A DNA stretch of 64,000 bases, taken from contig CM068545.1 of NCBI GenBank assembly GCA_035048495.1, forward strand, positions 39,384,225 to 39,448,224, read 5' to 3'. Positions 21,229 through 33,778 of the stretch are shown piece by piece. Source of the DNA: Euptelea pleiosperma (lineage: Eukaryota > Streptophyta > Magnoliopsida > Ranunculales > Eupteleaceae). Numbering within the stretch: position 1 is the first letter of the stretch; every line of letters begins with the position of its first letter. Made by a program: the position numbers and the translations under genes. Below the pieces are notes generated by a model. That model did not search any database and was not told the DNA's origin. It saw only the letters and a program-made list of their open reading frames with translations.

Positions 21229-24200
21229 TGTAATACCCTGAACCGTTGGTCAAGAGTATTAGTGTAAATCACCACTAGGAGGATTACCTAGTCACTTTGA
21301 TATACTTACAATTCCTTATCCTAGTGCATCACATGATTGACATTTAACAAAATTTGTAGAATTTAGATGAGAACTCTTATATCATGTCATGCAGGGATTT
21401 CTGAAACACTTGACACCACAAATGAATCATTTTCATTCTTACACTAGTACACAAATTAATGTCGGACCACTCTGGGTAGCTACTAATAACTAACTTAATG
21501 TATTACAAAGCATAATAAACACTAAGATGTGGGACCCTCAAATGACCCTAATATACATATATTAGCCACATTCTGTATAATCCATAATTGGTGGGCCCGT
21601 AGTGAAGAATTGAACACTTGTGTAGACAAGTTAGACATTTGGGACTCACCTACAAAATTTGAATAATTGTGAACCTTTATACGACGAACCTTAACGCATT
21701 AATTAAGGCATAAATTGATTAACTTATTAGGGTACTATTCGATGGGCCTAAGGAGTACCCATACCCATGGGACCTTTCATTCACCATACCTTAATATACT
21801 ACAATACATAAAATGTTCTTTTAAAAAAAATAATAATAATAATAATACCTTGGTAATCTCACAAAATAATTCTTTGACTTTTAAAATAAAATAATGAACC
21901 CTTGGTTTTGTTGGATGTGTGCCACTATGGCCACATGCTCACACTCTTCTTTTTAGAGTAGAAACCCAATAATTGCAAATCTGCCACATAGGCATCAATC
22001 ACCAAAAATTTGGGCAAGGATATATAATATATAATGAGGAGCAATAAATTCCTAGAGAGAGAATCATTCTCTCATACACACACAAACCATAAATGTTAGA
22101 ATTGTGGGACCCATCTACACTAGACCTCAATGGAGAAATCTGGAAAACTACACCTAGACTACCCACGTCTTTACCTTGAGAGAGAGTCCCTTGACCACCC
22201 TCTTGACACCTAGCCTCCCATGTGGAATAGCAAACATGCAAGGAAAGAAAGAGAAGACAGATTAGGATAGTATCTATAATCCTCTAGGGGTGAAGGAGAT
22301 CTTTTGATCACCGTAGATGTGAGCACTAGGAAGTAATCCATTCCACATAGGCAGTGAACACGTGGGTGACCTTCTTACTTTAACTTTTGTAAGAATTTTC
22401 TAAAATCTGGAAATTTTTGTAGACCTTGAAACACCACTTAGTCACGTTTCTCGCCATTATACCTATTGCCAAACGTGTGAGCGGCCAATATAGAAACTCA
22501 CAAACCTTTCCTTTGGACTGACGCCATTTAAGAACACTGTAACAATGGAACACCTCCAGCAATCGTCTAAACACCTCTCTCACAAATACTAGTAAGCCAA
22601 AATCACGAACTAAATAGCAAACCCGAGAGAAAAGCGTGGTGACCTTTGGGAGGAGGAATCGTGTGATCTCCCAAGGTAGAGAGGAACTTCAAGAGTTGGG
22701 GAGGAGATCGATCATCTCAGTCCAGCACGTCTCCATTGGGTAAAACAAATCAAGTGACCCAAAACATAAGAATAAAATAAACGCTGAGGATCTAACGGCT
22801 TCAACTTGAGGAACCTTCAGCATTCGCAAACGATCTACGGTTAAAGGTAGCTACTCCTATGAGTTGATGTGATTGTCTATTTCTTTACCTCCCTATCATG
22901 TTCATTGTTTTAGAAATCGTTAAAGGAATACATGCTAGAAATTCTGGACGTTATCATGTTGTACAAAAAAAAAAAAATGTGTTCATATATGTATGTTACT
23001 TCTCTAGTAGCCATGTGAACATGACTTAATATTCTGACTTTCTTGCTTTATTCGATCATGAACTCGAATTGTGATTGATATGTGGGTATACCGTTATGGT
23101 AACGAAAGGATTAAATTGTTGTTACCATGTGAACTTGATTGCTCAAAGTTATGAATAAGATTCGATCGGATGGAGCCAATAATGATTACGACTCGTGGTA
23201 GTCTCCCAAGAGAAACTTTGGGGCTGGAATGCTCTATCAGTATCTCCATGAGGGATAATCATGAGCCAAATCCACATGCTCCATCGATGTGGTTACGTTA
23301 TGGTAGGAACGGGTTTCGAATATTCATTTTTGAACTGGAATTATTTTGCATAGCATGCTAGCATACGTTAGAAGTGTTCGGATATGGCAAAATAAGTAGG
23401 GCTTGGTGCCCTTGGGTGAAAAACCCTAATCCCCTGTAGAAGAGGTCTCGGTTGAGCTACTCTCGGCGTGGGAAGGAGAAGGAGACCTAAATATGGGTTG
23501 CACTCATTTTTGCATGCATTGTATTTTGCATACTGGGATGATTAGGAATAACCATAATTGTGATTGAATGCCTAATTTATGTTTACTTGAAATACAATTT
23601 TATGATGATGACATGATTTGATAATAAAGTGATAGACTATGACCTTAGCTTGAATGGAGTACGGTGGATTTTCTATTGAGCGTTAGCTCACGGCGTAAGC
23701 CAACCCCTTTAGGTTTTGTAGATGATGATGTGGGCGCGAACATGGGCACGTGGGAGAATGTCCATGGTATGGAGGCGACGGCGGAGACACTAGATGGCTT
23801 TGAAGGAATTATGGGTTGATCTTAGGCTTGTTGGACTACAGTTATAGGATTATATTTATGCATTGAAACTAATGATATTGATGTAATAAGTTAGACGTGG
23901 GGATGGCCACTTTGAATTGATTGGGTGTTGATTCATTCGTGATGATACACCGTTAACGCTTATTTAGAACTTGGAACCTTTTTGAACTTGGTATGAACTA
24001 ATTAATGCTCGATATTCTTAGAATGTTATCATTATATACTTTGTAAGTTCCGGTAGAAATTTCACGAAGATTTAATGAGAAATGGCTCATAAAATATCGG
24101 CCCAAAGCGATAAAATCACCAAAACTTAACGTGGACAGATTCTGTATTGCAGATTTGCAGCGCCTTTTCCATCAGGAAGATGGCAGAACCAGACCTTTGA

Positions 24201-25004
24201 GAAAATAGATTAATCGAAGCTCGTTCTGTCAGCTTTCTGAACATAAAAAGTACGTTATGAGATTCAATGTGTACTGTCCTAAGAGGCCAAAACACTATAC
24301 CTATCTCAAATCGTGTTTTGAATTGCAGCACCTATTCAAACTACTAAACAGTAGAATTTGACTTTGGACCGAACTGAAACAATGAAGTTCTTTTTGTTAG
24401 CTTTCCAAAAATGTAATGTGCATCAGTAGATTCAAATTGTGCTGCTTTCAGTGGCCAAATCATTGAACCTATATCAGACTAGTCTAGTTTTGTTTTCAGA
24501 CTTAAGACACCTTTTTCACATAGTAATTTGTAGAAACTGACCTTGGACAAAATAGGAAAGTCGGAGCTTATTGAATTAGCTTTCCGATGATATAAAGTAT
24601 ATCAGTATATTCAATCAGGACTGATCTACATGGTCAATTTACTGTGCATAGGTCTGTTCAACTGAGTCGCTAGACTTGGAAAAATCCACTAATACCCCGA
24701 TTTTACCAAATTGGGATGTACCGTGTGATCCATTAATATTTGAACTCATGTATATAGATCCATGATTAATAGGGTAATTTGATAGACTACTTTTATTGAA
24801 ATTATTATTAATGCTTCCGCTTAGTTGATAACGTGTGTTATGATTAATGCCTTAATGGGTTAAAAGGGTAAATTATAGTTGATTGGTTCACTCTTTAGAT
24901 TGGATTGGCTTTAAGGACAATCTCATTCTCATGTCAGGGTTCGGGTATGGGTCGACCCATGGATAATTGGGTCGGATCCGGGTGCCCGGATTCGGGGCGT
25001 GACA
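21229..25004 (+). mobile_element. Solo LTR of chromovirus-like gypsy element, TSD CCCTC
   Basis: Runs from TGTAATACCCTGAACC to GGCGTGACA, with CCCTC on both sides (21224-21228 and 25005-25009), so both ends are exact. No gag, pol, PBS or polypurine tract lies inside, so it is most simply a 3776-bp solo LTR. The TGTAATACC...GTGACA ends are of the kind seen in Tekay/Del chromoviruses. A related LTR begins at 30037. Low-identity repeats of about 180 bp occupy 24120-24660. Confidence 0.85.
24120..24660 (+). repeat. Three degenerate ~180-bp repeats inside the solo LTR
   Basis: Each unit has, in order, a Phe/Leu-coding ACCTTTT or CACCT box, GACTTTGGAC or GACCTTGGAC, a GAAGCTC or GGAGCTT box, TAGCTTTCC, ATTCAATNNNNACTG and GGCCAAA. 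Units start near 24140, 24320 and 24500. Confidence 0.65.
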
Positions 25005-25254
25005 CCCTCTCCCAAGACGTCTCTTCTCATTCCAAAATAGTCTAATTAAACTCTTACTTAAATATAGAAGATTCCTAAAAAAAGTCTCCTTATTTCAAAA
25101 CGTCTCCCTTTTCCTAAAAATAATTTCCCTCTCTACCATGTCTCTTCTTTTCCCTTTAGTGAAACGTATCTCTAAAAAGAATCTCTTCATCTCCCAATGC
25201 ATCTCTACATCTCCCATTTCGAAATTAGTTTTCTACTCAAATATATATAGCTGA

Positions 25255-25460
25255 CCCAGGTGGGCGGCGAAGCATGTTGAAGTTGGCACAACACATGACG
25301 GATTACTTCTACGATGGGGTGTATGCGACGATGGTGCACAAGTGGAACAATCTCTGTGCCAGAAATGTAGACGAGGATGTTAAGGCATCAGCTGAAAGGG
25401 CGAAGATGACCCTGGTGAGCCATTGATTTTGTGTTGAGTGCTGCAATGTCTTCTCTTTGA
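25255..25460 (+). pseudogene. Captured fragment of an HD-ZIP IV gene (START region)
   Basis: The plus strand from 25262 codes for GRRSMLKLAQHMTDYFYDGV and then HKWNNLCARNVDEDVK. This closely resembles the segment just after the START domain core in HD-ZIP class IV transcription factors (PDF2/ANL2/GL2 group). It is followed in shifted frames by DDPGEP (25405) and VLSAA (25431), in the order of the same proteins. Two frameshifts and its isolation show it is a dead captured fragment. AGCTGACCC before it could be a former splice acceptor. Confidence 0.65.
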
Positions 25461-26985
25461 CACTTTTTTTTTTCTTTTCTATTATTGTTTCATATATTCA
25501 CATATCAAACAGTTGAATTTTATTTCAGATTTTCTTCCATGTGTTCGAAATCTCCTCTTGCTCTCTATTTTTTAAGGTAAGACAACAAGGACGTACTTTT
25601 TTAATTTTATATCTTTCATTTTCTTGGAAATCCCAGATTTTTTTCCTTTTTTTTATCACTATATTCATCCTTTATTTTTTCGAATTTCCAACTAAAATTC
25701 TCTACAACTACTTTAATCTCCTTTTAAGTTTCATTCAGGAAACTCTTATCTCCTTACAGAGTTTTGTGAGATGGCAATGTAGCCAAAGCTGGTTGTTTGG
25801 TGTCTTTAAGGAAGTTGTTACGATTGTGGTGGGAATTGAGACATCCTTAATTCTTTGTGGGATATTTAGTTTTGAGAGACGACAATGCACCCAAAGCTGG
25901 TGGTTTAGTTCTTTTCAAGAAGTTGTTGCAAATGGCTATGACGGGAAAAGAGAGATCTTTAATTCTTTTTGCGATTTATATCAAATTAGGTTCAGTCAGA
26001 ATCAGATCAGGTCTCACCTACAAAATCAATGTCAAATATTTATATGATCAAATGGTCATATCTACACTTTGGACTCAATGTTTGACCATTCAAAAGAGTG
26101 TGTTCGGAATATTTGGGTCCAAATGAACAGCCCAACTCCAACAGCTCACCCGACTTCCGTAGATGCAAGTCCAAAAAGAAGGCGATATTTTGTGTGGACC
26201 TTGATGGACAATTTCAAGTGGTTGTATGGTCAGAACTTGATATTCGAAGTTTACTTTTTATCACCGGAGAATTTATCATGGAACAAAAGTGTCATGTTCA
26301 CCAACCAGGTTGGTGTAGGAGAGATTATCATACGTTTATACAATAGAGACGATTACATTAGATATTATTTCATGAGTGCCGAAGGATGCTCGTATGGGAT
26401 GTTTGACCCACTCATCAAATGTCAACTTGATTTAAGATTTTGAACCACTGGATAAAAATTAGAAACATGCCATGTGTACATTACTTTCAACTATGTATGA
26501 AAATAATGGCCATTAAATCTGTAACTCTACAACCCGCTCCATTTTCTGTTATAATGGCCAAAAACCAAAAAATTAGGATATCCATTATATCGGAAGGGTC
26601 GGGCTCTGTTGACAGACCTAAAATGATAGGTGATGTACAGGGACACAATATAAGCCACGTGGCACACTCTTACATGACTCTAACGTATGGATGTTTGTCC
26701 TATCCCATGGTGGACCTACAAACCAAAAATGAACTTAATTAGTGGTTTATAGGCTTTGGATTGGACTTATTTTCATGGGCTGATCTCAATTGTGTACAGG
26801 TCTTCAAAAAAATGCGATATATTGTTATATTCATATTACTTGATTTCAATTTTTTTTATTAGAAGTTCTTCTCAACAGATTGGACATCATCATTATTTCT
26901 CATACTTATTTTTATTATTTTTTTTTCTTATTTTTTGCCTATGCTTTAGCATGGGCCAATAACACAAGTTCTCATTAAAGGAATG
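25461..26985. other. Unassigned part of the insertion
   Basis: No recognised gene. Two diverged direct copies of about 100 bp lie at 25769-25865 and 25875-25970 (GCCAAAGCTGGTTGTTTGG against CCCAAAGCTGGTGGTTTAG). They allow a frame with DDNAPKAGGLVLFKKLLQM that was not recognised. A copy of the dispersed about 105-bp repeat lies at 26651-26752. Confidence 0.45.
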
Positions 26986-27157
26986 AATCATTCCTTGATT
27001 CTCTACCCACGGTTTCTAAAATCGTATTGACCTTCTCCTACGATTTCCTTCCTACCTCTATAAGAAGAGATCCACGACCTCTTCTTGAGGTGGTTTCCTC
27101 CCCCTTTAACCTTCGCAACCTCTTCTCTTTTCCCTCTCTCACCAGCAAACATCATTG

Positions 27158-27182
27158 TCGGTGTTGCATATAGCAACACCGA
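27158..27182. other. LTR hairpin, 10-bp stem
   Basis: TCGGTGTTGC and GCAACACCGA separated by ATATA. Compared with 40884-40908, the A:T pair in GGAGTT is T:A here (GGTGTT), and the outermost pair has also changed on both sides. Confidence 0.85.
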
Positions 27183-29140
27183 TTTGCTCCAAGGTCAAGC
27201 TCACACTTGGAACACTGTTCGGCCTCCTCACCATCTTCGTTTGCTGCCCTTCTCCATCAAGAACTACTACCTGCAACATCAGTTTCAGACGTCATCTCCA
27301 CCATCTTCCTTCACGACCTCAACCTACTATCTCACCTCCACTTCCCGTCTCCACGCACATCACCTCCATTTGTGCACCTTGCTCCTCCACGTTTGGAATC
27401 ATCTTTCATTGCAGCCACCTACTGGTGCGTCTCCCCGGAGCCACCTGCAACCTACCTTCACAGTCTGCTCTCTTTGCAGATCGTGATCTCCTCCCTCACC
27501 ACTGGTTTGAGGAAAGCAACCAGTTGTGCACACCAGACAATGTTGCTGCCCTTGCTCGCCTCCTTCTCCTTACCAACTCAACTGCACCGTTACACATTGC
27601 TGTCCACCGATAGTCATCCTTCACTGGTTCACCGGTGAAACCAGCAACACACTGTCCCGCACTGAGGCAACACCCTTGTTGTTGTTCCTCTTACAAATCA
27701 CAACGTCTTCTCTTGGACGCTTGCAAGTCCTCCCCACTGTCCAGCAACTTGAACCGTTACATCCCTCTTCATCTCCTCTTGTGACAACTATCTCTTCTTG
27801 CTGTTGGTGTGTCTTCCTACTAACCACCACTGCCAGCTCATCACGGACTGCACAAGCACTCCAACACGCTCTAGCAACCCAAGCCAAAACCTCCTTTTGC
27901 TCCACCACCTTACCAGTGCAGTACCTGCACTACCCCACCTGCAAGTTGCGGTCTTGGCCAAACAATTTCCTCCATCGCACCGCCAACTGCAACTCCAGCC
28001 TGCAACTCTCTCAAACTTCTCCACGGCTTCTTCTTAGATCTTGCCTGCATCTTCCATGGTTTTTTTACTTCCTACAACCATGTGACAAATAGCCTACCAG
28101 TTGCAGACCTGCTACTCTTCTCACCCAGCAACCGTGGCAGGTCTTCCATTCATTATAGACACCGTCTTCATCTTCTCATCATGCGACTTCTTCACTCCAT
28201 GGCTGAGCAACCATAATAGCCACCAACATCTTCCATGTCTGAGTTGAAGGGCAACAATTCTTAAAGCCCACAAACTTGCTGTAAACTGCCTTCATTTGGA
28301 CGAACTACAACTCCAGTGCCAAATCTCCTCCAAGCCAAACCATCGACTTGGACCATTGCCCTTCCATCACCTTGCACTTGCAACCACAGCAACCACACGT
28401 TGATGCACCTTGCCCGAACCTCCTCCTTTATCCACGAACCACATGGTAAGTTTCCCACTCTTCTCTCAAAGAGAACCTAAAGGTTGCTGCCTTCCTCTCT
28501 TATGAGGCAGCCACCCAAAGGCTCCTCTTCAAGGTGAAATCTTTCTTCTCCCTCATTTTCTCTCTCTAGACCTCTCTTACTTTATGTTTCTCTCTCTAAA
28601 AACCCATTTATCTCTCTAGTTCTCACCTTCTCTCTCTTTCTCTCTCTAAACTTCTTTAATGTGTACTTTATCTCTCTACTTGTTTATCTCTCTAAGTTTT
28701 ACTTTCTCTCTCTACTTTTATCTCTCTCTCTCTCTCTATCTAATTGTTGCTTTCTAGAATAAGTTTAATTTCAATAGTTTAAATTGTTAAATACAAGTCA
28801 TCTTTGAATAGTGATTAATAAAGCTTTTTATTTTTGTTTTGCATCTCGTTATTTGATTTATGAGATTTCATTTTAATTAGTTTTGATAACCTTCATCTCC
28901 AAAAATATGTTTTAAAATCGATCACATCACCATTCTCATCCTTCCATAGTTTCAAGCATTTTCTATTGTTCTAATGTTCTGATAAATTGTGTTCCCTAAC
29001 CCCGAGTGCGGATTCGACATCCGACATATCGCTATACGAAGTCTGCATTTTTTGTAGGATTCAAAAGTGAACCGAATCAAAATACAAATATTGTTGAACT
29101 AGGGTTTCCGATCCAACGACATAAAAATTCTATAATTTCA

Positions 29141-30036
29141 ATGTTATTGTTAGCACTAGTGACTATAACTATTGGGTTATGATGGATTTGATGGTCAGCA
29201 CTATTGAACATGACTATGTGATGTGCTTGGATATTCTGTCTATTTTTATATATTTATGATGTATTTGTCTACCTATTTGATTGATGATGATGTATTACTT
29301 TATCTTGAATATTTTTTTGTCATCTCATTCATGGTATTCTTCCCTTTGTCAATGAATGACAAAAAGAGGGAGAAATCAATTATATTTTTGGTATACTATT
29401 GGATAATGTTTGTTGGAGAATGATATATCTTTAAAGGATGAATTTTATAATTGGGTTATGATGATATATCTTCTATATGGTATTGTTGTTAGTACACTTA
29501 TTATTATCTATATTTTGTTGATCTACTTGTCATAAAATCTTAATCCTTGCTATATTTTGGTTTTATTGGACTAATGTACTGAGAAGACATTTTTGGTATT
29601 ATTGGACTAATGTACCGAGAAGACATTTAGGGGTGATCTATATGGTGAGGAGATCATCCTCACAAAAAATCAGCCATTGATTTATCGTACACCAAAATTA
29701 TGTTTGAAAATAGGTGTCCGCTGAGCTTGACCCTTTATTAATATCTTAGATTTATATGAGTGTACAACAAATTTTCTTTTTTTAAAACATAAAAAGAAGC
29801 TATCAAGATAGGCAGTAGGAATCTTGATTACCTCAAAAAAAAAAAAAATAGGTAGTAGGACTGACTTAAGTAAAGCTTTTGTTCATAACTTCTGTAACAA
29901 GTAATTCTTCTGTTCATAGCAAACATAATTTTTGAGCCACGCGGCACAATTTTAGTGGATGTTGATCGTATGGATCTTTGGTCAATCCATCTATGGACCT
30001 ATAAACCAAAAATTAACTTGATTATTCATTTATTAC
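29141..30036. other. Spacer between two LTR insertions
   Basis: No gene recognised. Contains a 37-bp direct duplication at about 29562-29633 (GGACTAATGTACNGAGAAG) and the dispersed about 105-bp repeat at 29932-30036, which is cut by the LTR starting at 30037. Confidence 0.5.
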
Positions 30037-33000
30037 TGTAATACCTTGAACTTTTATTCAAGGGTATTAGGTTAATCTCACTATCACAGGGTAATTTCTC
30101 ACTATCACAGGGTAATTTCTCACTATCACAGAGTAATTTTGACAGTTTGAAAAAATTTAATTTGAACTTCATTTCTTGCATAAAATGATGGGTGTGACAC
30201 TTATAAATACTTTTGATAAGTTAGCCAAAACAACAATGTCATGACATGTAGGGCTATCTTGATCTTTGGATACTATATTAGCAAATTTCATGTTATACTA
30301 GTGACACACTAGTGTAGGGACATTTTGACACATACTAACGAACTTAATATATGAACACCATAATAAATTCCCGAGACAGTGGGATTCATGGTAGAATTCT
30401 ATACTTTCATTTTAAACATTTCTGACTTTGATAACTTGAACAATTCGAATGATTTGCATAATTACTTGAGATAAAGAACCATAACCCTCACTCAACTACT
30501 TAATTAATTATAAATAAATAATTAGTATAAGTGTAGACCCTTTGGAGTAGTTATCTTGGGTACACCTTAATTATAGAACTTAAGATGAGTGCATGAACTA
30601 CTAATATACCATACAAAATGGCAAGCTTGAAATTTCTAACAATAAGGAACTTTTCTCAAAATAATTAAGATTATTAATTAATTTTGAAATTAATGCGCCA
30701 TATGGCATGGTGAACACGTTTTCCACTTTGGGAGAAATTCTAGAGTTTTCAATTTGTATTTTAAAGAGAAAGAAAAATAGGAATTTCCAAAGAAATAAAG
30801 TTACTTTAAAAGATAAAAAAATAATATTGAGTAACTAATGGGTGGGTCATGGGCACTAATGGACCACACGGCCCTGCCTATTTCTCTTCCTTAACTGAGA
30901 TCATTTAGATCCCATGAGCATTGATAGTCAGTGTTGGAAAGAATTTGGAAACTAATGGTGGAAATTTCAAATGTTTGGAAAGTCTTTTAATAGACCAAAG
31001 CTTTTGGAAACAAATAAATAAACTTTTGACCAAATAAGCATTTAAAAAATTATGGAGATTAGGACTAATCCCAAAATAAAATAGTTTTAAATCAAGTTGG
31101 GGAGAATTAAGAAAAATAAAAAAATGTTGGAGCCTTTTTTGGAGCCCATTAATTGCTATTATCAAGTGGACCCCACCATACAAAAAAAGCCTAGACCTTA
31201 TTTCTAATTCTAGTAGGAGCTATAAAGGTCAAAGAAAATTAATAGAGCCCTCACTACTTTGTGCGTCCAGGCCTTTATTTCTCAACCCTCTCTTTTTCTT
31301 CTCTCATTAACTTTGAAACTCTACTAACAAAGCTTGAAGGTTCTAGTGGAAAGCATCGAAAGGTAAGGATGATTCCACCATGATTAACTACATTAAAATT
31401 ATGATTTCTGTGCATTGATGATTGTTAATTATGGTAGAGATTATTTAGATCGTTTTTTCATGTTGAGTTATTTCTTTCTTGATTTTTGGACTATAAAAAC
31501 TAGTAAATTTGTGAAGGTCAGATGGACGTTTTTCTATGGTCCGATTGGGTTGAAATTTTGTTCCTAGAGAGTTAACTTCCCCTAGTATGACATAAAAACA
31601 ATTCAGCCAGATCCGATGGTTAGATCTTGAGTTATGATTTCTATTTATTATTTTTATTTTTGGATCTGATTTATTTGATTGGTTTTGTTCAACTTGGAAT
31701 CATCTATTGTCATTGAATTACCTGTTGTTGCTTGGTTATCTTCTTGTCATTAGATTATTGGGTGGGTTATTAGCGGGAGTGCTTCTAGGAGAAGGCTCGA
31801 GGTTGGATTGGATTCTAGCGGGAGTGCTTCTATGTGAAGGCTCGATGGAAAATAATAAAGAAGGGCTCAGAGCCTTAGGGTGCAAACCCAAAACTATACT
31901 TGCAGGAGAGTTTCGGCTAAGGATCGGATTGATATTATTAATTTTCGGGTGGGGTCATAGCTTGATATCCGTTGTTTCTCTCATGAGTTTGCTAATCTGT
32001 TGTTTTCACTCATTGATCTTTCTTACGTCATGCTTTTATGTTGATTTTATGTTAAATCAAGTTGGGGAGAATTAAGAAAAATAAAAAAACGTTGGAGCCT
32101 TTTTTGGAGCCCATTAATTGCTACTATCAAGTGGACTCCACCATACAAAAAAAGCCTAGACCTTATTTCTAATTCTAGTAGGAGCTATAAAGGTCAAAGA
32201 AAATTAATAGAGCCCTCACTACTGTGTGCGTCCTTGCCTTTCTTTCTCAACCCTCTCTTTTTCTTCTCTTATTAACTTTCAAACTCCATTAACAAAGCTT
32301 GAAGGTTCTAGTGGAAAGCATCGAAAGGTAATGATGATTCCACCATGATTAACTACATTAAAATTATGATTTCTGTGCATTGATGATTGTTAATTATGGT
32401 AGAGATTATTTAGATCGTTTCTTCATGTTGAGTTATTTCTTTCTTGATTTTTGGACTATAAAAACTAGTAAATTTGTGAAGGTCAGATGGACATTTTCCT
32501 ATGGTTCGATTGGGTTGAAATTTTGTTCCTAGAGAGTTAACTTCCCCTAGTATGACATAAAAATAATTCAGCCAAATCCAATGGTTAGATCTTGAGTTAT
32601 GATTTTCTATTTATTATTTTTATTTTTGGATCTGATTTGTTTGATTGGTTTTGTTCAACTTGGAATCATCTATTGTTGTTTCGCTATTCTTTGTGATGGA
32701 ATTATCCATTGTCGTTTGACCATCCTTTGTCATTGAATTACCTGTTGTTGCTTGGTTATCTTCTTGTCATTAGATTATTGGGTGGGTTATTAGCGAGAGT
32801 GCTTCTAGGCGAAGGCTCGAGGTTGGATTGGATTCTAGTAGGAGTGCTTCTATGCGAAGGCTCGATGGAAAATAATAAAGGACTCAGACCCAAAACTATA
32901 CTTGCAGGAGAGTTTCGGCTAAGGATCGGAATGATATTATTGGTTTTCGGGTGGGGTCATAGCTTGATATCCGTTGTTTCTCTCATGAGTTTGTTAATCT

Positions 33001-33457
33001 GTTGTTTTCACTCATTGATCTTTCTTATGCCATGATTTTATGTTAAATCAAGTTGGGGAGAATTAAGAAAAATAAAAAAACGTTGGAGCCTTTTTTGGAG
33101 CCCATTAATTGATACTATCAAGTAGACCCCACCATACAAAAAAAACCTAGACCTTATTTCTAATTCTAGTAGGAGCTATAAAGGTCAAAGAAAATTAATA
33201 GAGCCCTCACTACTTTGTGCGTCCTTGCCTTTCTTTCTCAACCCTCTCTTTTTCTTCTCTCATTAACTTTGAAACTCCATTAACAAAGCTTGAAGGTTCT
33301 AGTGGAAAGCATCGAAAGGTAAGGATGATTCCACCATGATTAACTACATTAAAATTATGATTTCTATGCATTGATGATTGTTAATTATGGTAGAGATTAT
33401 TTAGATCATTTTTGCATGTTGAGTTATTTCTTTCTTGATTTTTGGACTATGAAAACC
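30037..33457 (+). mobile_element. Chromovirus-like LTR, partial, with internal tandem repeat
   Basis: Starts TGTAATACCTTGAAC, like the LTR at 21229, and continues with matching blocks such as ATGTCATGACATGTAGGG and the ACACTAGTGTAGG region. Its right part is expanded into 965- and 991-bp tandem units and a partial third. No GTGACA end is reached: the sequence turns into an inverted copy at about 33458. A short triplication of about 22 bp (CTCACTATCACAGGGTAATT) lies at 30077-30139. Confidence 0.75.
31087..33457 (+). repeat. ~970-bp tandem repeat, 2.4 copies
   Basis: The unit start TTAAATCAAGTTGGGGAG recurs at 31087, 32052 and 33043, giving periods of 965 and 991 bp. Copy 2 has about 63 extra bases after GGAATCATCTATTGT (around 32675-32735). 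Copy 3 ends at TTTTTGGACTAT. Each full unit also contains a short internal duplication around GGGAGTGCTTCTA and GAAGGCTCGA. Confidence 0.92.
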
Positions 33458-33778
33458 ATAACCCACCCAATAATCTAATGACAAGAAGATAACCAAGCAA
33501 CATCAGATAATTCAATGACAAATGATCATCAAACAACAATAGATAATTCCATAAAAGAATAGCAAAACAACAATAGATGATTCCAAGTTGAACAAAACCA
33601 ATCAAACAAATCGGATCCAAAAATAAAAATAATAAACAGAAAATCATAACTCAAGATCTAACCATCGGATCTGGCTGAATTGTTTTTATGTCATACTAAA
33701 GGAAGTTAACTCTCTGGGAACAAAATTTCAACCCAATCGGACTATAGGAAAATGTCCATCTGACCTTCACTAAACTCC
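33458..33778 (-). repeat. Inverted copy of the tandem-repeat unit
   Basis: Reverse complement of the unit part from GTGAAGGTCAGATGGAC to GATTATTGGGTGGG (compare 31510-31770 and 32470-32790). It retains the extra segment specific to copy 2 (reads CAACAATAGATAATTCC on plus), so it derives from the long form. It abuts the minus-strand LTR fragment at 33779. Confidence 0.88.

Larger units (their letters stand above)
20851..26985 (+). mobile_element. Helitron-like insertion in the LTR (borders uncertain)
   Basis: The LTR sequence breaks off after CCCCACGGTTTGAG (20821) and resumes near ACCCACGGTTTCTAAAATCG (27006). The insert begins with TCTATACTACTTC at 20851, and another TCTATACTAAAGCTCAGCCC is at 21016; both look like Helitron 5' ends, which start with TC. 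Short hairpins stand near the other side (26937-26954 and 26979-26997), but no clear CTRRT end was found. It contains a captured gene piece, as Helitrons often do, and a nested LTR. Confidence 0.4.
19646..29140 (+). mobile_element. Athila-like 3' LTR (plus), interrupted by insertions
   Basis: Starts TGATATTCGTTTAAAAGTGC right after the polypurine tract and ends near TATAATTTCA at 29140, next to the decayed end motif AGGGTTTCCG...ACGAC. Without the insertion at about 20851-26985 it would be about 3.3 kb. It has a hairpin at 27158-27182 and an intron-like segment from donor ACATG|GTAAGT (28446) to acceptor TTTTTTGTAG (29057), followed by GATTC. Long C-rich plus-strand frames at 27085-28092 are not conserved in sister LTRs. 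Confidence 0.8.

Noticed and set aside
26937..26997. Helitron 3' end at hairpins 26937-26954 or 26979-26997
   Set aside because: Neither hairpin is followed by a CTRRT end at the expected distance, so the 3' border is left open.
27085..28092. Overlapping His/Ser/Pro-rich frames of 130-190 codons
   Set aside because: C-rich LTR sequence; three frames are open at once and none matches the sister LTR 39798-42178.
31707..33035. Leu-rich frames of 122 and 108 codons as membrane proteins
   Set aside because: They are the same tandem-repeat unit of an LTR, start at different upstream codons, and have no homologue that I recognise.
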